A DNA stretch of 64,000 nt from Rhodosporidiobolus odoratus. Lineage: Eukaryota > Basidiomycota > Microbotryomycetes > Sporidiobolales > Sporidiobolaceae. Shown one piece after another: positions 11,147-21,269 of the stretch; position 1 is the first letter of the stretch, and every line of letters begins with the position of its first letter. The notes beneath the pieces were generated by a model. It did not search any database. It saw only the letters and a program-made list of their open reading frames with translations, and was not told where the DNA came from. The DNA lies in NCBI GenBank assembly GCA_034387635.1, contig JAOANU010000007.1, positions 558,001 to 622,000 of the forward strand, given 5' to 3'. The translations under genes and the position numbers were made by a program.

Positions 11147-12680
11147 ATGGGTCCCAATACTTCCACCAAACCCTCCACCAAGAAGGGCTCAAAATCCAAA
11201 CAAGGCGCAGACGGCGGTCGTTCCTCCGCTCGCATCTACTCTTCAAAGCGACCGGTCGGAGGCAAAGGCATCTTCATCACTTGCGTCAGGGGAAAAGAAT
11301 CAAAGTGTGTTGGCGAGATGTACGATCTGTTGGAAGAGGTGCGGTTCATTTAGCTTCCGAGTCCGTTGCTCGAGTCTGAGTAACTCTCCGCCGAGCAGGG
11401 CAGGGCTGATCTCTCTGTTTCTCCCAGGTTGCGGATAGGATTTACCCTCAGGAAAGGGTAGACGGAATGGTCAAAGAGCGAGAAGCTCTGCAGAAAGAAA
11501 GGGAAGCAACAGAAGGAAACGCTGGTCAAGGGGTCCAAGGCGGCGAACCAGCGGGCGTCGAGCCTACACCTGCGTCTCCACCAGCAGCACCGGCTGCCAC
11601 AGAGGACGAGGCTGCAGAGGAGGACGAAGACGACCTTGAAGCGAGCATCAAGCGGGAGTTGGAAGCGTTGAAGCAGGGCGGGGGAGGGAGGAAAACAGCA
11701 CCTTCAGGGCGGGGAGGTGACGGCAAGGGGAAACAGAAGGAACGACCACGGTTCCAGAGCATCCAGACGGATACGGAGTGTCGTACGCTGCCGCTTTCTT
11801 CTTTCCCCTCGCACCCGGATTGACCTTCTTATTTTCCTTTACCCTGTTGCGACCCATGCTTCTGCGACACCTCATCAGTCGTCTTTATCGCTACCGCCTG
11901 GCCCTATGACCCCGTCGAGCTTACCGAAGCGATCATCAGCGACGTCATGGCAACCGGCAATGCTCGAACTCGGTTTGTCCTCCGTCTCTCCTCTCATGCT
12001 CTCGCCAGACCTGACGCGTGTCTCCACACGCCTGAACAGAGTCTCGCAACGTCTTTCTCCCATTTCCTTCTCCTGCCACTCCCTCTCGGTCGACCAAGTC
12101 GAGGCTCAGAGTGCTCGCCTGATCGAACAAGCTTTCGCTAGTTGGGCAGAAGCGAACGGCAAGACCTCTCTGACTGTGCGTTCCCCACCGCCCCTCTCTC
12201 TCTCTCTCTCTCACACTACCAACTCTCCAAAGTTTTCTTTAGCTATTGAAGTGGCTGAAACTGACCTACCTGGTCGTTATGAAACAAAAACAGTACGCCA
12301 TCGACCCCTCAATCCGCTCGCACACCGCACCCCTCTCCCGTGCCCTCCTTCTCCCCCTCCTCGGCACACACTGCACGTCCCTCTCCCTCCCTCCCACAAT
12401 CTCCTCCCCCATCCCTTCCCGACCCATTATCACCGTCAAAGCCGATCTCAAACTCCCCGACCTCGTCTTGTTACCCACCGTGTTGAAAAATGTCTATGGG
12501 TTGAGTGTAGTCGAAGGAAAGATCTGGAGAGGGAAGAAGTTTAACTTGGAGACTACGGCTCAGGAGGCTAGGAAGAGGATTAGGGAAGAGGAGGAGAAGA
12601 GCTTGGGGGTACAGCAGCCAAAAGTGCAGGGGGATGGGCAGTCTGTCGCTGTCGAAGGGAATGCGGTACCGAAGGCATAA
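11147..12680 (+). CDS. TAN1: Tan1/THUMPD1-type tRNA acetylation cofactor
   Basis: THUMP-domain protein that in yeast binds tRNA and is needed, with the acetyltransferase Kre33, for N4-acetylcytidine at position 12 of Leu and Ser tRNAs. ATG 11147 gives a Lys/Ser-rich tail, then GGKGIFITCVRGKESKCVGE, the usual N-terminal signature. A low-complexity acidic insert with Pro/Ala follows. The THUMP region is split over exons: VVFIATAWPYDPVELTEAI (about 11880), the segment before the intron with a CT run, and finally ADLKLPDLVLLPTVLKNVYG with LSVVEG (about 12440-12520). A charged tail ends VPKA at 12680. The insert makes it longer than yeast Tan1. Exon joins around 11975-12300 are approximate. Confidence 0.85.
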
Positions 12681-12845
12681 AGAAGGCGCTGCAAAGAAGA
12701 GACGAGCTTTTTATGCGACCTTCTCCTCTCAAACCGCTGCGAGGACGCTGGTCGGCGATAGCAGCGAGATCATCGGAACCGAGACACACCAAAGTTCGAA
12801 CCCGTATTGAAGTACATGGCCCTGTTCTTGGCTGCCAAATGACAG

Positions 12846-14543
12846 CTAAGCCTGCAGTAAAGGATTCCCAATTGCCCGTCTGACCATTCTCCTTCTCCGA
12901 CTCTGCGCCCAAATCGGCCCCTTCTCACCTTGCACCGTCGGAGAGGCGTTCCGCGAGCCGTCAATGTGAGAATAGGTCCAACCGTCTGTTTCAGCGCGAG
13001 GGGGCCAGGAAGAGAGAAAATCGTTAACTTGATCATCTCTGCGTCGAGGCGCGCTTCGGCGCAAAGTACAGGAGCAACGAAGGGATGATCGCACGGCGAT
13101 ACCAGAACGAGAGAAGAAATATGTACCAGTATCACTCGCTTGACTCTCGATCAACGGTTCCTCCCACTTCCCTAACCACCTAAACCCGGTTGGCAACTCG
13201 CCTCCCACAACCGCCTCATTACTCCATCCTTCGCCCCCTCCGCCCCCTCCTCCTCCTCCTCCTGCTGCTAAAGCTCCATTCCCACCTGCACCACCTCCCA
13301 CTCCAGGTACTCGAGATTCAACTTCCAACCTCTGAACCTCCACGACTTCCATCTCCAAGTCCTCCTCTCCCAGTTGATCGTCCTGAAGCAATCTCTCGAG
13401 TAGCTGCTTGCGCTTCTTCTGCTTCAACGCCGCCGCCGCCGACGTCTTGTTCCGAGCCTGAGCTTGCGCGATCAGAGACTGCGTCAAAGGATGTCCAGCG
13501 AGAAACCCCGCTTCGCCAAGGAGGAAGAAAACCCATCGCCAGGGTACGAAAGGAGCGGCCAAGGCGAGAAGGACGGTGAAGAGGACAGAGGCGTGGAGGA
13601 GAGCTCGAGTGAGTCGATCGTTTTGCCAGGTCAGGAGGGGGACGAGGGATCGGAGGGTATCGGTCAAGTCGGCTACTCGACCCATGGTGATTTGGATGTT
13701 TTGCTGGCGCGCACGCATGCCAAAACGACGTCAGTGCCCTTGATGTACACGTGACAGAGGCGCAGTTTCCGGGGTCAAAGGAAACCGGCGAGCAGCAAAC
13801 GTACCAGATTGGCGAAATAATCCACACTCCCCTCTCCCGGCGGATCTTTGGCCATCTCGGTCGGTCCCTCTCTCTCTTCTGCGCTCCTTCCCGTCCGTTC
13901 TTGACCTTGATGACTCGCCAACAGTACCGAGATGAGGACGAGCGAGGGAATGAAGAGAGCTAGGAGGGGGCGGTAGCCTGCATACGGACGTGTGTGAGTA
14001 CCAGGCAGAGACCGTCATGTACATCAGCAGGTAGAAAGGTAGGTGCGAGGAAAGGAAGGAGGGACAGGCGCCACGCACAGATGAAGCCATACACGGCAGC
14101 GAAAAAGACGGTTTTGGCGGGATCTTCCCAACGAAAGACGGCTTCTACGGCATCTTGGGCGACAAAGATGGGACCGCTCTTCTGTACGAAGCTGCGATAG
14201 ATGGATGAGAAGCGTCAGCGGGTTTGGTATTGTGATGTATGGGGAGAGGGGAGAGCAAGCCGAGTGGGGGAGAGAGAAGAGGTGAGTGAGAACTGACCGT
14301 CTAAAGTTGACGGTGGTAGACTGAAGAGACAAGGGCTCTTTGCCTCCCTGGACTGAATGCACACGGTCCACTTGTCAGCCGAGAGCCGTCAAAGGGGAGA
14401 GGAGAGAAAGGTTGCGAACCAGTTGTAGGAGGACCTGCACCCAAGACAGCAGAGACGAGCAGCTGATCTACGCTTGTAGGTAGCCGGAAAGGCGACGTCG
14501 ACGACTTTTCTGGTGCAGGAGTTGTAGCCGACAGTGATGACAT
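12846..14543 (-). CDS. Peroxisomal membrane protein with dysferlin-type domain (Pex23/24/28-32 family)
   Basis: Integral membrane peroxin-like protein; the family acts in peroxisome number control and ER-peroxisome contacts. The start ATG at 14543 (MSSLSATTPAPEKSS) leads to LPTSVDQLLVSAVLGAGPPTT. An intron joins it to VQGGKEPLSLQSTTVNFRR. Hydrophobic segments follow across exons (KTVFFAAVYGFI; a span starting RPLLALFIPSLVLISVLLAS; LLHASVLFTVLLALAAPFVP; RWVFFLLGEAGFLAGHP). A Gly-rich linker contains a run of eleven or more glycines near 13250. The C-terminus has the DysF-like pair GFRWLGKWEEPLIES and ETDGWTYSHIDGS, and a basic ending RRRRMVRRAIGN. The family is recognised; which paralogue is not resolved. 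It is convergent with the Tan1-like gene, 165 bp apart. Confidence 0.75.
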
Positions 14544-14964
14544 GTTGAGCCAGGAAAGAAGCGAGCGAGACGAGTGAAGACGGGAAGGCACCGCCGTGAC
14601 ACTCTAAGAGCAAGCGATTGTGGCCAGTCGCAACTGTGACGCAGCGTCGTGTAGCTGTCAAGGTGGTATCAGACGGAGCGGTAACTGTCGAAAACCCGCG
14701 AGCGAAGAAGCCAAGAGAAAGCAAGTACTATGCTAGGGTCACGAGAGGCAAGCAAGTCTTGCACGCGCTGCTACTGAACCGAGACCAGATCGCCAACAGA
14801 AGGAAACAAAGGAAAGCACGAATTAGGTTAAGAAAAGTGGTCGAGCGAGAGAGAGGAAAGTCGGCAACCAAAGCAAATCAAGTTGTCCATATGTTGTGTG
14901 GGTATCCATCATGCTGCACCCTCCAGACCGCTCCATCCGTCCGTCCATCGACAGCGGAGGCAGT
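14544..14964. other. Spacer between the bZIP gene end and the peroxin gene start
   Basis: Both neighbours are on the minus strand, so this is the 3' end of the bZIP gene plus the upstream region of the peroxin gene. No coding or RNA feature is supported. Confidence 0.4.
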
Positions 14965-16418
14965 TCAAGCCTCGCCGCACTTCTCCCTCAACCACTGGTT
15001 CTCCGCCATCAACTGCTCGTTGATAGCCTTGAGGGCGTTGATCTGATCCTCCAGACCTTTGAGGTGATCAGCTGCGAGAGCCAACCAGAGAACCCAAGTC
15101 AGTCACGAGCGTCCTTGAGCACGGAGAGGGACAGGATCGAGCAAAGAGGGAAAGAAGAGATGGCGACGAACCTTTCCTCATCCTACTCCTCCTGGCCGCC
15201 AACGTATTCTGCCTCCTCTTGAGCTCGATGGCACTCAACTGCTCCTCGTCCAAGTTATCGGCATCAATCGGTTCGGGCGCCGCCGCTGGCAACTCGACCG
15301 CCGGTGCCGTCGAAGGAGCCGCGTCCTTCCTCGCCTTCTTCCCCGGCGTCGCCGACGCTGGAGCACGGGTAGCCGAAGCAGTTCTCTTACGAGAGGTAGA
15401 CGATTCCGTAAGGTAGTTCTTCTGCAATGTCGGCGCGTCGTAGCCGATCATAGGCTTCTTGGTGTTTCGGAAACCCTTGAAGTTGTCCTTCTGGAAGGCC
15501 CTTTCCTCGACGAGCGCCGCCGCTTCCTTTTTGAGTTGGGCGACCGTCTTGCGCTTCGTCGTCGTCGTCTCCGCGACGGGAGCAGGCGCGGGCGGGGCGA
15601 AACCGTGCGCCGACGTCGAGAGGTCGACCTGGACGTCGCCGGCGGGAAGAGCGGGCAGCGAAGGAGGGGGTGCGGAGAAGTCAAAGAGGAGGGAACCAGC
15701 CGAATCGAGACGCGTCAAGGTCGGCGAAACCATGGGCTTGACGTCCTCCATCGGACTCGACGTAGGCACGGGCGCAGCGACGACAGCGTTAAGCTGGGCG
15801 AAGACGTCCTCCGGTGCCCACTGCGGGGTTGCTCCGATGTCAAGCGCGAGCGACGACGGCAGGGTCGAGACGGGCGCGAAGAGGCTCGGCAGGTCGACCA
15901 TGCTGTTGCCGCCCAAACCGAGGGACTCGAACTCGAGAGCGGGCGATCCATCGTACGAGCTGAGCATTGGCGAGGTGAAGTCGGTCGACGAACCGAAATC
16001 GTAGGGCGAGCCCGAAAGAGACGAAGGGCCCGACGAGACGAAGGAAGACGCCGCAGGGGAGAGCTCGAGACCAAGAGGAGAGTCGAGCAACGAGTCGTCG
16101 ACCGGCTTCAAAGCGCCGGTGGACGCGGGAGCGGCAAAGGCGTTGGTGAAGGAGGCAGGGGAGGTGAAGTCTGGGATAGCAATGGGCGCGAGGGCCTCGT
16201 TGGCAGTGAAGGAGGAAAGGTCAAGGAAGGCAGCCAGGTCGGCGGAGGCCTCGTCTGCGCAGTAACGGCGGCGGTGTCAGGCCAAGGCACAGCAGAGCAG
16301 TAGGAGAGGGAAGCGTACCGAAAGTCTTGTCCGACGAGGCCTGATCAACGTTGTAGAGCTGGGTGTAGTGGGGGTTCATGATTTTAGGGGTTTTGCGGGA
16401 GGAGCGGGTTGAAACCAT
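14965..16418 (-). CDS. Gcn4/Cpc1-like bZIP transcription factor
   Basis: Nuclear bZIP activator most like the fungal general amino acid control factors. ATG at 16418 gives MVSTRSSRKTPKIMNPHYTQ; a second in-frame Met begins NPHYTQLYN at 16379. An intron near 16255-16317 precedes an acidic, Phe/Pro/Ser-rich activation region (DLAAFLDLSSFTANEALAPI; PLGLELSPAASSFVSSGPSS). Near the C-terminus is the basic region SAIELKRRQNTLAARRSRMR, split by an intron (about 15074-15175) from the zipper segment HLKGLEDQINALKAINEQLM, ending LREKCGEA at 14965. The final-exon split in the basic/zipper region and the leader uORFs fit a Gcn4-type gene. Assignment to Gcn4 rather than another bZIP class is inferred. Confidence 0.8.
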
Positions 16419-16499
16419 CGTGGTCTGAGTTGGCGCACTGGGCGAGGTGGGGGAGGTGGGGGCAAGGAAGGGCAGTCTGGACGGTGGTTGCGATGGGGT

Positions 16500-16583
16500 T
16501 TAGGGCGGACAGGGTGACGCTGGTTGAGGCGATGTCGAGGAGGGCGATTGCTGGTAAGGTTGTTTGGGGGTTTGGGCCGACAT
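16500..16583 (-). promoter_or_regulatory. Candidate uORF 2 of the bZIP gene (27 codons)
   Basis: ATG at 16583 opens MSAQTPKQPYQQSPSS and stops at a TAA at 16500-16502, 81 bases before the bZIP start codon. It lies in the only region available for the bZIP leader. It is the last uORF before the main start, the position where inhibitory uORFs act in GCN4. Confidence 0.45.
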
Positions 16584-16763
16584 TACGATTGAGTGTGGGT
16601 TAGGGTTGGTTTGATAGACTGCAAGGAGGGCGAGAAGCGTTAGTAGGGAGAGAGGACGGAGATGGTCAGAGTTTTGACTCGACTGACTTGGATGAGATTG
16701 GTTGATGGGCTGGATGCGAGCTGATTGATGTGTGTGATTCTTGTAGGGGGGTGTTACGATGAT

Positions 16764-16772
16764 TTAGAACAT
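16764..16772 (-). promoter_or_regulatory. Candidate minimal uORF 1 of the bZIP gene (ATG TTC TAA)
   Basis: A two-codon reading frame (Met-Phe-stop) in good context (CACCATGT), 345 bases upstream of the main ATG. Two- and three-codon uORFs are the hallmark of yeast GCN4 leaders. Whether the transcript starts upstream of it is unknown. A longer upstream frame beginning at 16887 would overlap it. Confidence 0.4.
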
Positions 16773-16836
16773 GGTGGGCTGATCTGGTAGTTTGAAAGAG
16801 ATGAGAGTGTGCGAGTGAAGGGGTGAAGAAAAGAAG

Positions 16837-16863
16837 GAAGCGGGAAGCGGGAAGCGGGAAGCG
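16837..16863. repeat. GAAGCGG tandem repeat, nearly four units
   Basis: Seven-base unit GAAGCGG repeated three times plus six bases, in the shared upstream region of the bZIP and nucleotidase genes. Confidence 0.9.
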
Positions 16864-16981
16864 AGATATGGCGTGCGACCGCAACATCCGCCTCTCGTTG
16901 TGAGCCCTCCCCTGAACTGCCGCCTTCTCCGCACCCCCACCCGCGCATACATCTCCACCGCCCTCGCTCATCTCACAGCCC

Positions 16982-19783
16982 ATGAAGCATCTCCTACTGC
17001 CAGTCGCATTCGCCTTGGTCCTCGCTGCACCGAGCCAGCACCCCTTCCTCTCCCAGCTCGGCCCCTCTACCCAACAGCAACCTGGCTCATCATCTCCGAC
17101 AACCTATCCCTACCGCCCTCTCCCATGGGGTGACATCAACATTCTCTCGACTACCGACACTCACGGCTGGCTACTCGGTCACCAGCGGAACGAGCCTAGC
17201 TTCAGCGGAGACTGGGGAGGTCGGCTTGGTTCCTCCCCTTTGGCTGTGTTTGCTCCCGTCGGACCTCTCACCAACTCCCTACGGTCACTGCAGACCTCTA
17301 CTCCTTCGTACATCGCCTCAAGGAACAGGCTCGCGAGCGGTAGGCTGGGACCCCACCCCTCCGTCGCTCTGCCATCCCGGACCTTTTTTCCTCATCCTTT
17401 TCTTCCTTCTTTCACACGCAGCGGCGTCGACCTTCTCCTCGTCGACTCGGGCGATCGCGTAGACGGCAATGGACTCGTCGACGCAGAGCCCTCCTCTCAC
17501 CCGAAGGGGTATACGGCTCTGAGCATTTTCAGTCAACTGCCTTACGACGTCGTGACAACCGGCAACCACGAGGTGCGTCGTCTGGGCTGCTCCCGGCCGC
17601 ATCACCCCTCGACTGACTGACTGTATGTGGACGTGTAGCTTTACAAAGACCCTGTCGCTGCCTACGTTGCCAGCGTCATGGCAGACAAGTTTGGCGACAA
17701 GTGGGTCGTGTCGAATGTGAACCTCACTTCGACCGACGTCAGTGCGGGGAAGAAGCAAGAACGAACTATGGGACACCGGTATAGGAAGTTCAGGACAGAG
17801 ATGGGAAGGAAAGTCACTGCTTTTGGGCCGCTGTTCGATTTCAAGGGTGCGTCGTGCTAGCTCTGCACTTGCCTCTCGCACCTAGTCGCCCTTTAGAATG
17901 GTACCGCTAACTCATGTGACTTGATACAGCTCATGGCTCGACTGTTCGAGTACAAAAGCCATCCGAAATGATCAAAGAGCAATGGTTCCTCGATGCCATC
18001 CTCGACAAGCCCGACTTTTTCCTCCTAGGTCATTCTCTTCCGTCGAAGTATTTACCTGCGCGGAATCAGCTTATGCGGTAAGCCTCTTCGCAGCGGGGCA
18101 CATGTCACTCCGCCTCGAGCCCGACAGCGAATGGTCAATCATCGTCCGCACCATCCGCGAGGTTCATCCGATGACGCCAGTGCTGGTATTTGGAGGCCAC
18201 CACCATGTACGCTGCTTTTCTCGTCTCACCGCTTGTCGAGTAATATACTGACGATCGACAGCCAGAATAGATTCGCGACTGCGTGCAGGAGGACCCTTAC
18301 TCGATGAGTCTGGCGGCGGGGAGGTATATGGAGACGATTGGGTTCATGAGTACGTCCACTGCCTCCTTGTGCATCGCTCTTAAGTTGAGTATGCTGGACT
18401 ATACAGGCGTCTCGGGTCTGAACTCGTCCGAAACACCCGTCTTCAAGCGGAGGTACCTCGACCAGAACCGAAACACTGTATGTCTGCCTGGCGCGTCCCT
18501 CTTTCCCCAGCGACTACTGAGGAGTAGGTACTACTGCAGTATGCCTACCATACTCAACCCGACTTTGACACCTCGAAAGGTCGCAATATCACCCGCTGGC
18601 TGAGCGAAACTGCTGAACGATTCAACCTTACCGAGAAGTTCGGAGTCTCCCCTCAAGGTAAGCACAGCCCTCCCTCCCCACTGGCTCTGCCCCGATCCAC
18701 TGGTGCTCACCGAAGCTTCGTCTGCCCACCATGCAGATTACTTCACCGCTCGCTATCCTCCTTCTTCTCCTCACTCAATCTTCCACCTACTCACGCAGGA
18801 GATCCTGCCAATGGTCATTCGGCGGGACGATCGGAAGACTCCGTATACTGTCTTGAACACGGGAAGCGTCCGGTTCGATTTGTTCAAAGGCGACTTTACC
18901 AGAAACGATCAGGTTTGGCAACTCCTTCACTCGCAATCTCCGGAGGGCACGGCTGATCTTCGTCGTTAACTCTGTGCAGTGGATCATACTGCCTTTTAGT
19001 ACGCCGGCCTGCTTCCCTTCGACTCTACACCGCTCACTGACTTCCCCCACTTCCCCCTTGTTGCTTTCCTTCTTCTTCCCTCTCCCATCCGCCGTGTCAA
19101 CAGCCAACTCCTTCCTCTCGATCCCCTCAGTCCCCCTGTCCCTCGCACACAAACTCCTCCCCTACCTCAACGTCGTGGGAGAACACGGTCTCTTACCGTC
19201 CCAATCCCCTCACTCAGTAGAGTACATATCTTCCCTCTCTTCCTTCGCTTCCGGTGACGCTGTCGTGGCCGCCGAGGCTGCGATGCTCGAGCACAAGCAC
19301 CGAGAAGGACAGCATGAGGCGTGGGAGGCGGCGCTCATCAGGGCTGGGAAGAACGGGGAAATCGCGATGCTCAAGGCGGAAGAGCAGCGAGAGGCGGGAG
19401 GCAAAGGAAGGTGGCGCACTACCCCCATGACGGAAGGGTACGTTACCCTCGACGCCTGTGGACCCTCATCCAACGGCGACCCCGCAGAGAGATGGGGGGA
19501 CGATACGGCGCATCGACCTTTCCGGACGGCAAGGCAGCCGGTGTTTGTTTCTACCGCGTTGCCGCCTCTTTCATCCCCTCAAACAGCAGACGCGGAGGAC
19601 GAAGAAGCGGTCGACGTCGTCTTTTTCGACTTCATTCAACCCGATATCGTCTGGGCGCTGAACACTTTGAGTGTGAGAGAACGGAGGGGGGAAAGGTGGA
19701 ACGCGGGCGATGTGGAGAAGTATGTTGAGTGGGTGAGTGCGAATAGCCTGCTCGAGGTTTATGCGAAGAGGGAGTGGAATTAG
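16982..19783 (+). CDS. Secreted or vacuolar 5'-nucleotidase-like metallophosphoesterase
   Basis: Calcineurin-like phosphoesterase of the 5'-nucleotidase superfamily, most like yeast YHR202W. ATG 16982 starts a signal peptide (MKHLLLPVAFALVLAAPS). The metal-binding motifs appear in order: NILSTTDTHGWLLGH (D-x-H, about 17142), LLLVDSGDRVDGNGL (GD, about 17440), TTGNHE (GNHE, split by an intron at about 17573), then VLVFGGHHHIRDC (GHHH, across an intron near 18205). The C-terminal domain includes YTVLNTGSVRFDLFKGDFTR and, after splicing of a 113-bp intron near 19000, ILPFTNSFLSIPSVPLSLAH. It ends VYAKREWN at 19783. About ten introns are needed. Location is inferred from the signal peptide. It is divergent from the bZIP gene. 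Confidence 0.85.
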
Positions 19784-21116
19784 CTTGGATTGGGTGGGGA
19801 GGTGTAGAGTAGGTGGGAGGGAGGCATGTATTCCAGCCTGGGTTTGCTATCTGCCTTTTCCTTGTGCGTCATCTCCGACCTCTCACAGCCAAGATGTGAG
19901 CTACGCTGTGGTGGTCGGCACAGTCCACGCTGCAGACGTTGAAGAAAGATTGCAGAACGGCGAACCTCGTTGAGCACGCGCCTCCCGCGCTCCACAAGCC
20001 ACGATGCGACCACGCGAGCACGGAAAAGGCTTGATGGAGGGTACTGTATGCATCATAGACTTTGACCGCGTACGGTGCCATTCGTCGGAGGCGACCCTCG
20101 AATCGTCCCGGATTGAGAAGGTCATGCGAGCACTTTTCTTGGTTCTCTCGCTCTCACTCACGCCTGTGTATGAGACAGTGATCCGACCGCGCCTTCTGTG
20201 TGCGAATACATGGCCTGCACATGAGTCTAAGCTGTGAAACCGTGAAGTTTGGGCGACGGGAGGGAGCAGGAAAGTGATACCTTGGCAATCACTTCATATC
20301 TCAATCCAGGGTGTGATGCCATGCATGAACTTGGACCGCTAGCAGGATTTAGAGTAGTACGTACCGAAGGGCTGGGGCGCCGTGCACGGAAAATCGGCCA
20401 CGCAATCGAAAACACCAGACGACCGGGACAAAGTTGTGAACGCAGTATATTGGCAGGCGCTGTACACACCGCCAGAAAGGAGAGCGATGGTCACGTACTC
20501 GATCAACATGCCGCCGCTATAGCTGTGCCGATCCTTCTACCCTCGCCTGTGCGATTTCCAGCCTGTCCTCTTTTTCTCTGCACGACTGTCATGTGGGGAC
20601 CTGCACTCAGCACTCCCCGCCCTACGGCCTTCAGTTGTGAGAAGAGCAGCTTGGACGGTCTCACGTGAGCTCGGAGGCGGGGGGCAGGCATTCTTCGAGA
20701 TTTGTAGGAGAGAAGAGTGGAGGCCTGAGAAACTGGACTTCTCATACAACAACACTCTAGCGGAGAGTCACGGCCATGGGCGCAGTGGAGTAATACTGCC
20801 AATAACCACGGCGCGGCGCCAGGCCCTGAGCATGACCTGCGAAGACTGTTCCTATAATCTCGCGTGCCATTTCAGGCGACTGCTCTTGGCATCTCCAGTT
20901 GTACAACCCCATCAGTACCAGTGAACCAAAGAGAGTGAACGGGACGGACGGGATCTATCAACAAGCACAACAAGGAGGGCGAAAAGGAATGAGAAGGTCG
21001 AATAAGAAGAAGAGGGGGAATGGTCATTCAACTGTTCGATGCGGGTGAAGACGAGGAGGTAGCTGAAGAAAGAGCAAAGACGAAGCCTGTGAAAGCTGCA
21101 AAGGAAGTGTCGGAGC
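19784..21116. other. Large convergent intergenic region, nothing recognised
   Basis: 1.3 kb between the 3' ends of the nucleotidase-like and PAS-GATA genes. Reading both strands I found only short frames with no domain and no consistent splice pattern, no tRNA-like fold and no repeat. An unrecognised non-coding RNA cannot be excluded. Confidence 0.4.
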
Positions 21117-21228
21117 TTATTGATGCCCATCCCCCCCATTCCCATTCCCGCCCCCCACTGCCGGCGCCGCTTGTTGTTCCCCCCTCTCATCCCTCCAAGC
21201 ATACCCCCCGTATCCCGACTGTTGGCGA

Positions 21229-21269
<41 letters not shown>

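Noticed and set aside
15536..16303. Long open frame of 255 codons on the plus strand
   Set aside because: It is antisense to the bZIP coding exon; its Arg/Gly-rich composition is the usual shadow of a GC-rich gene.
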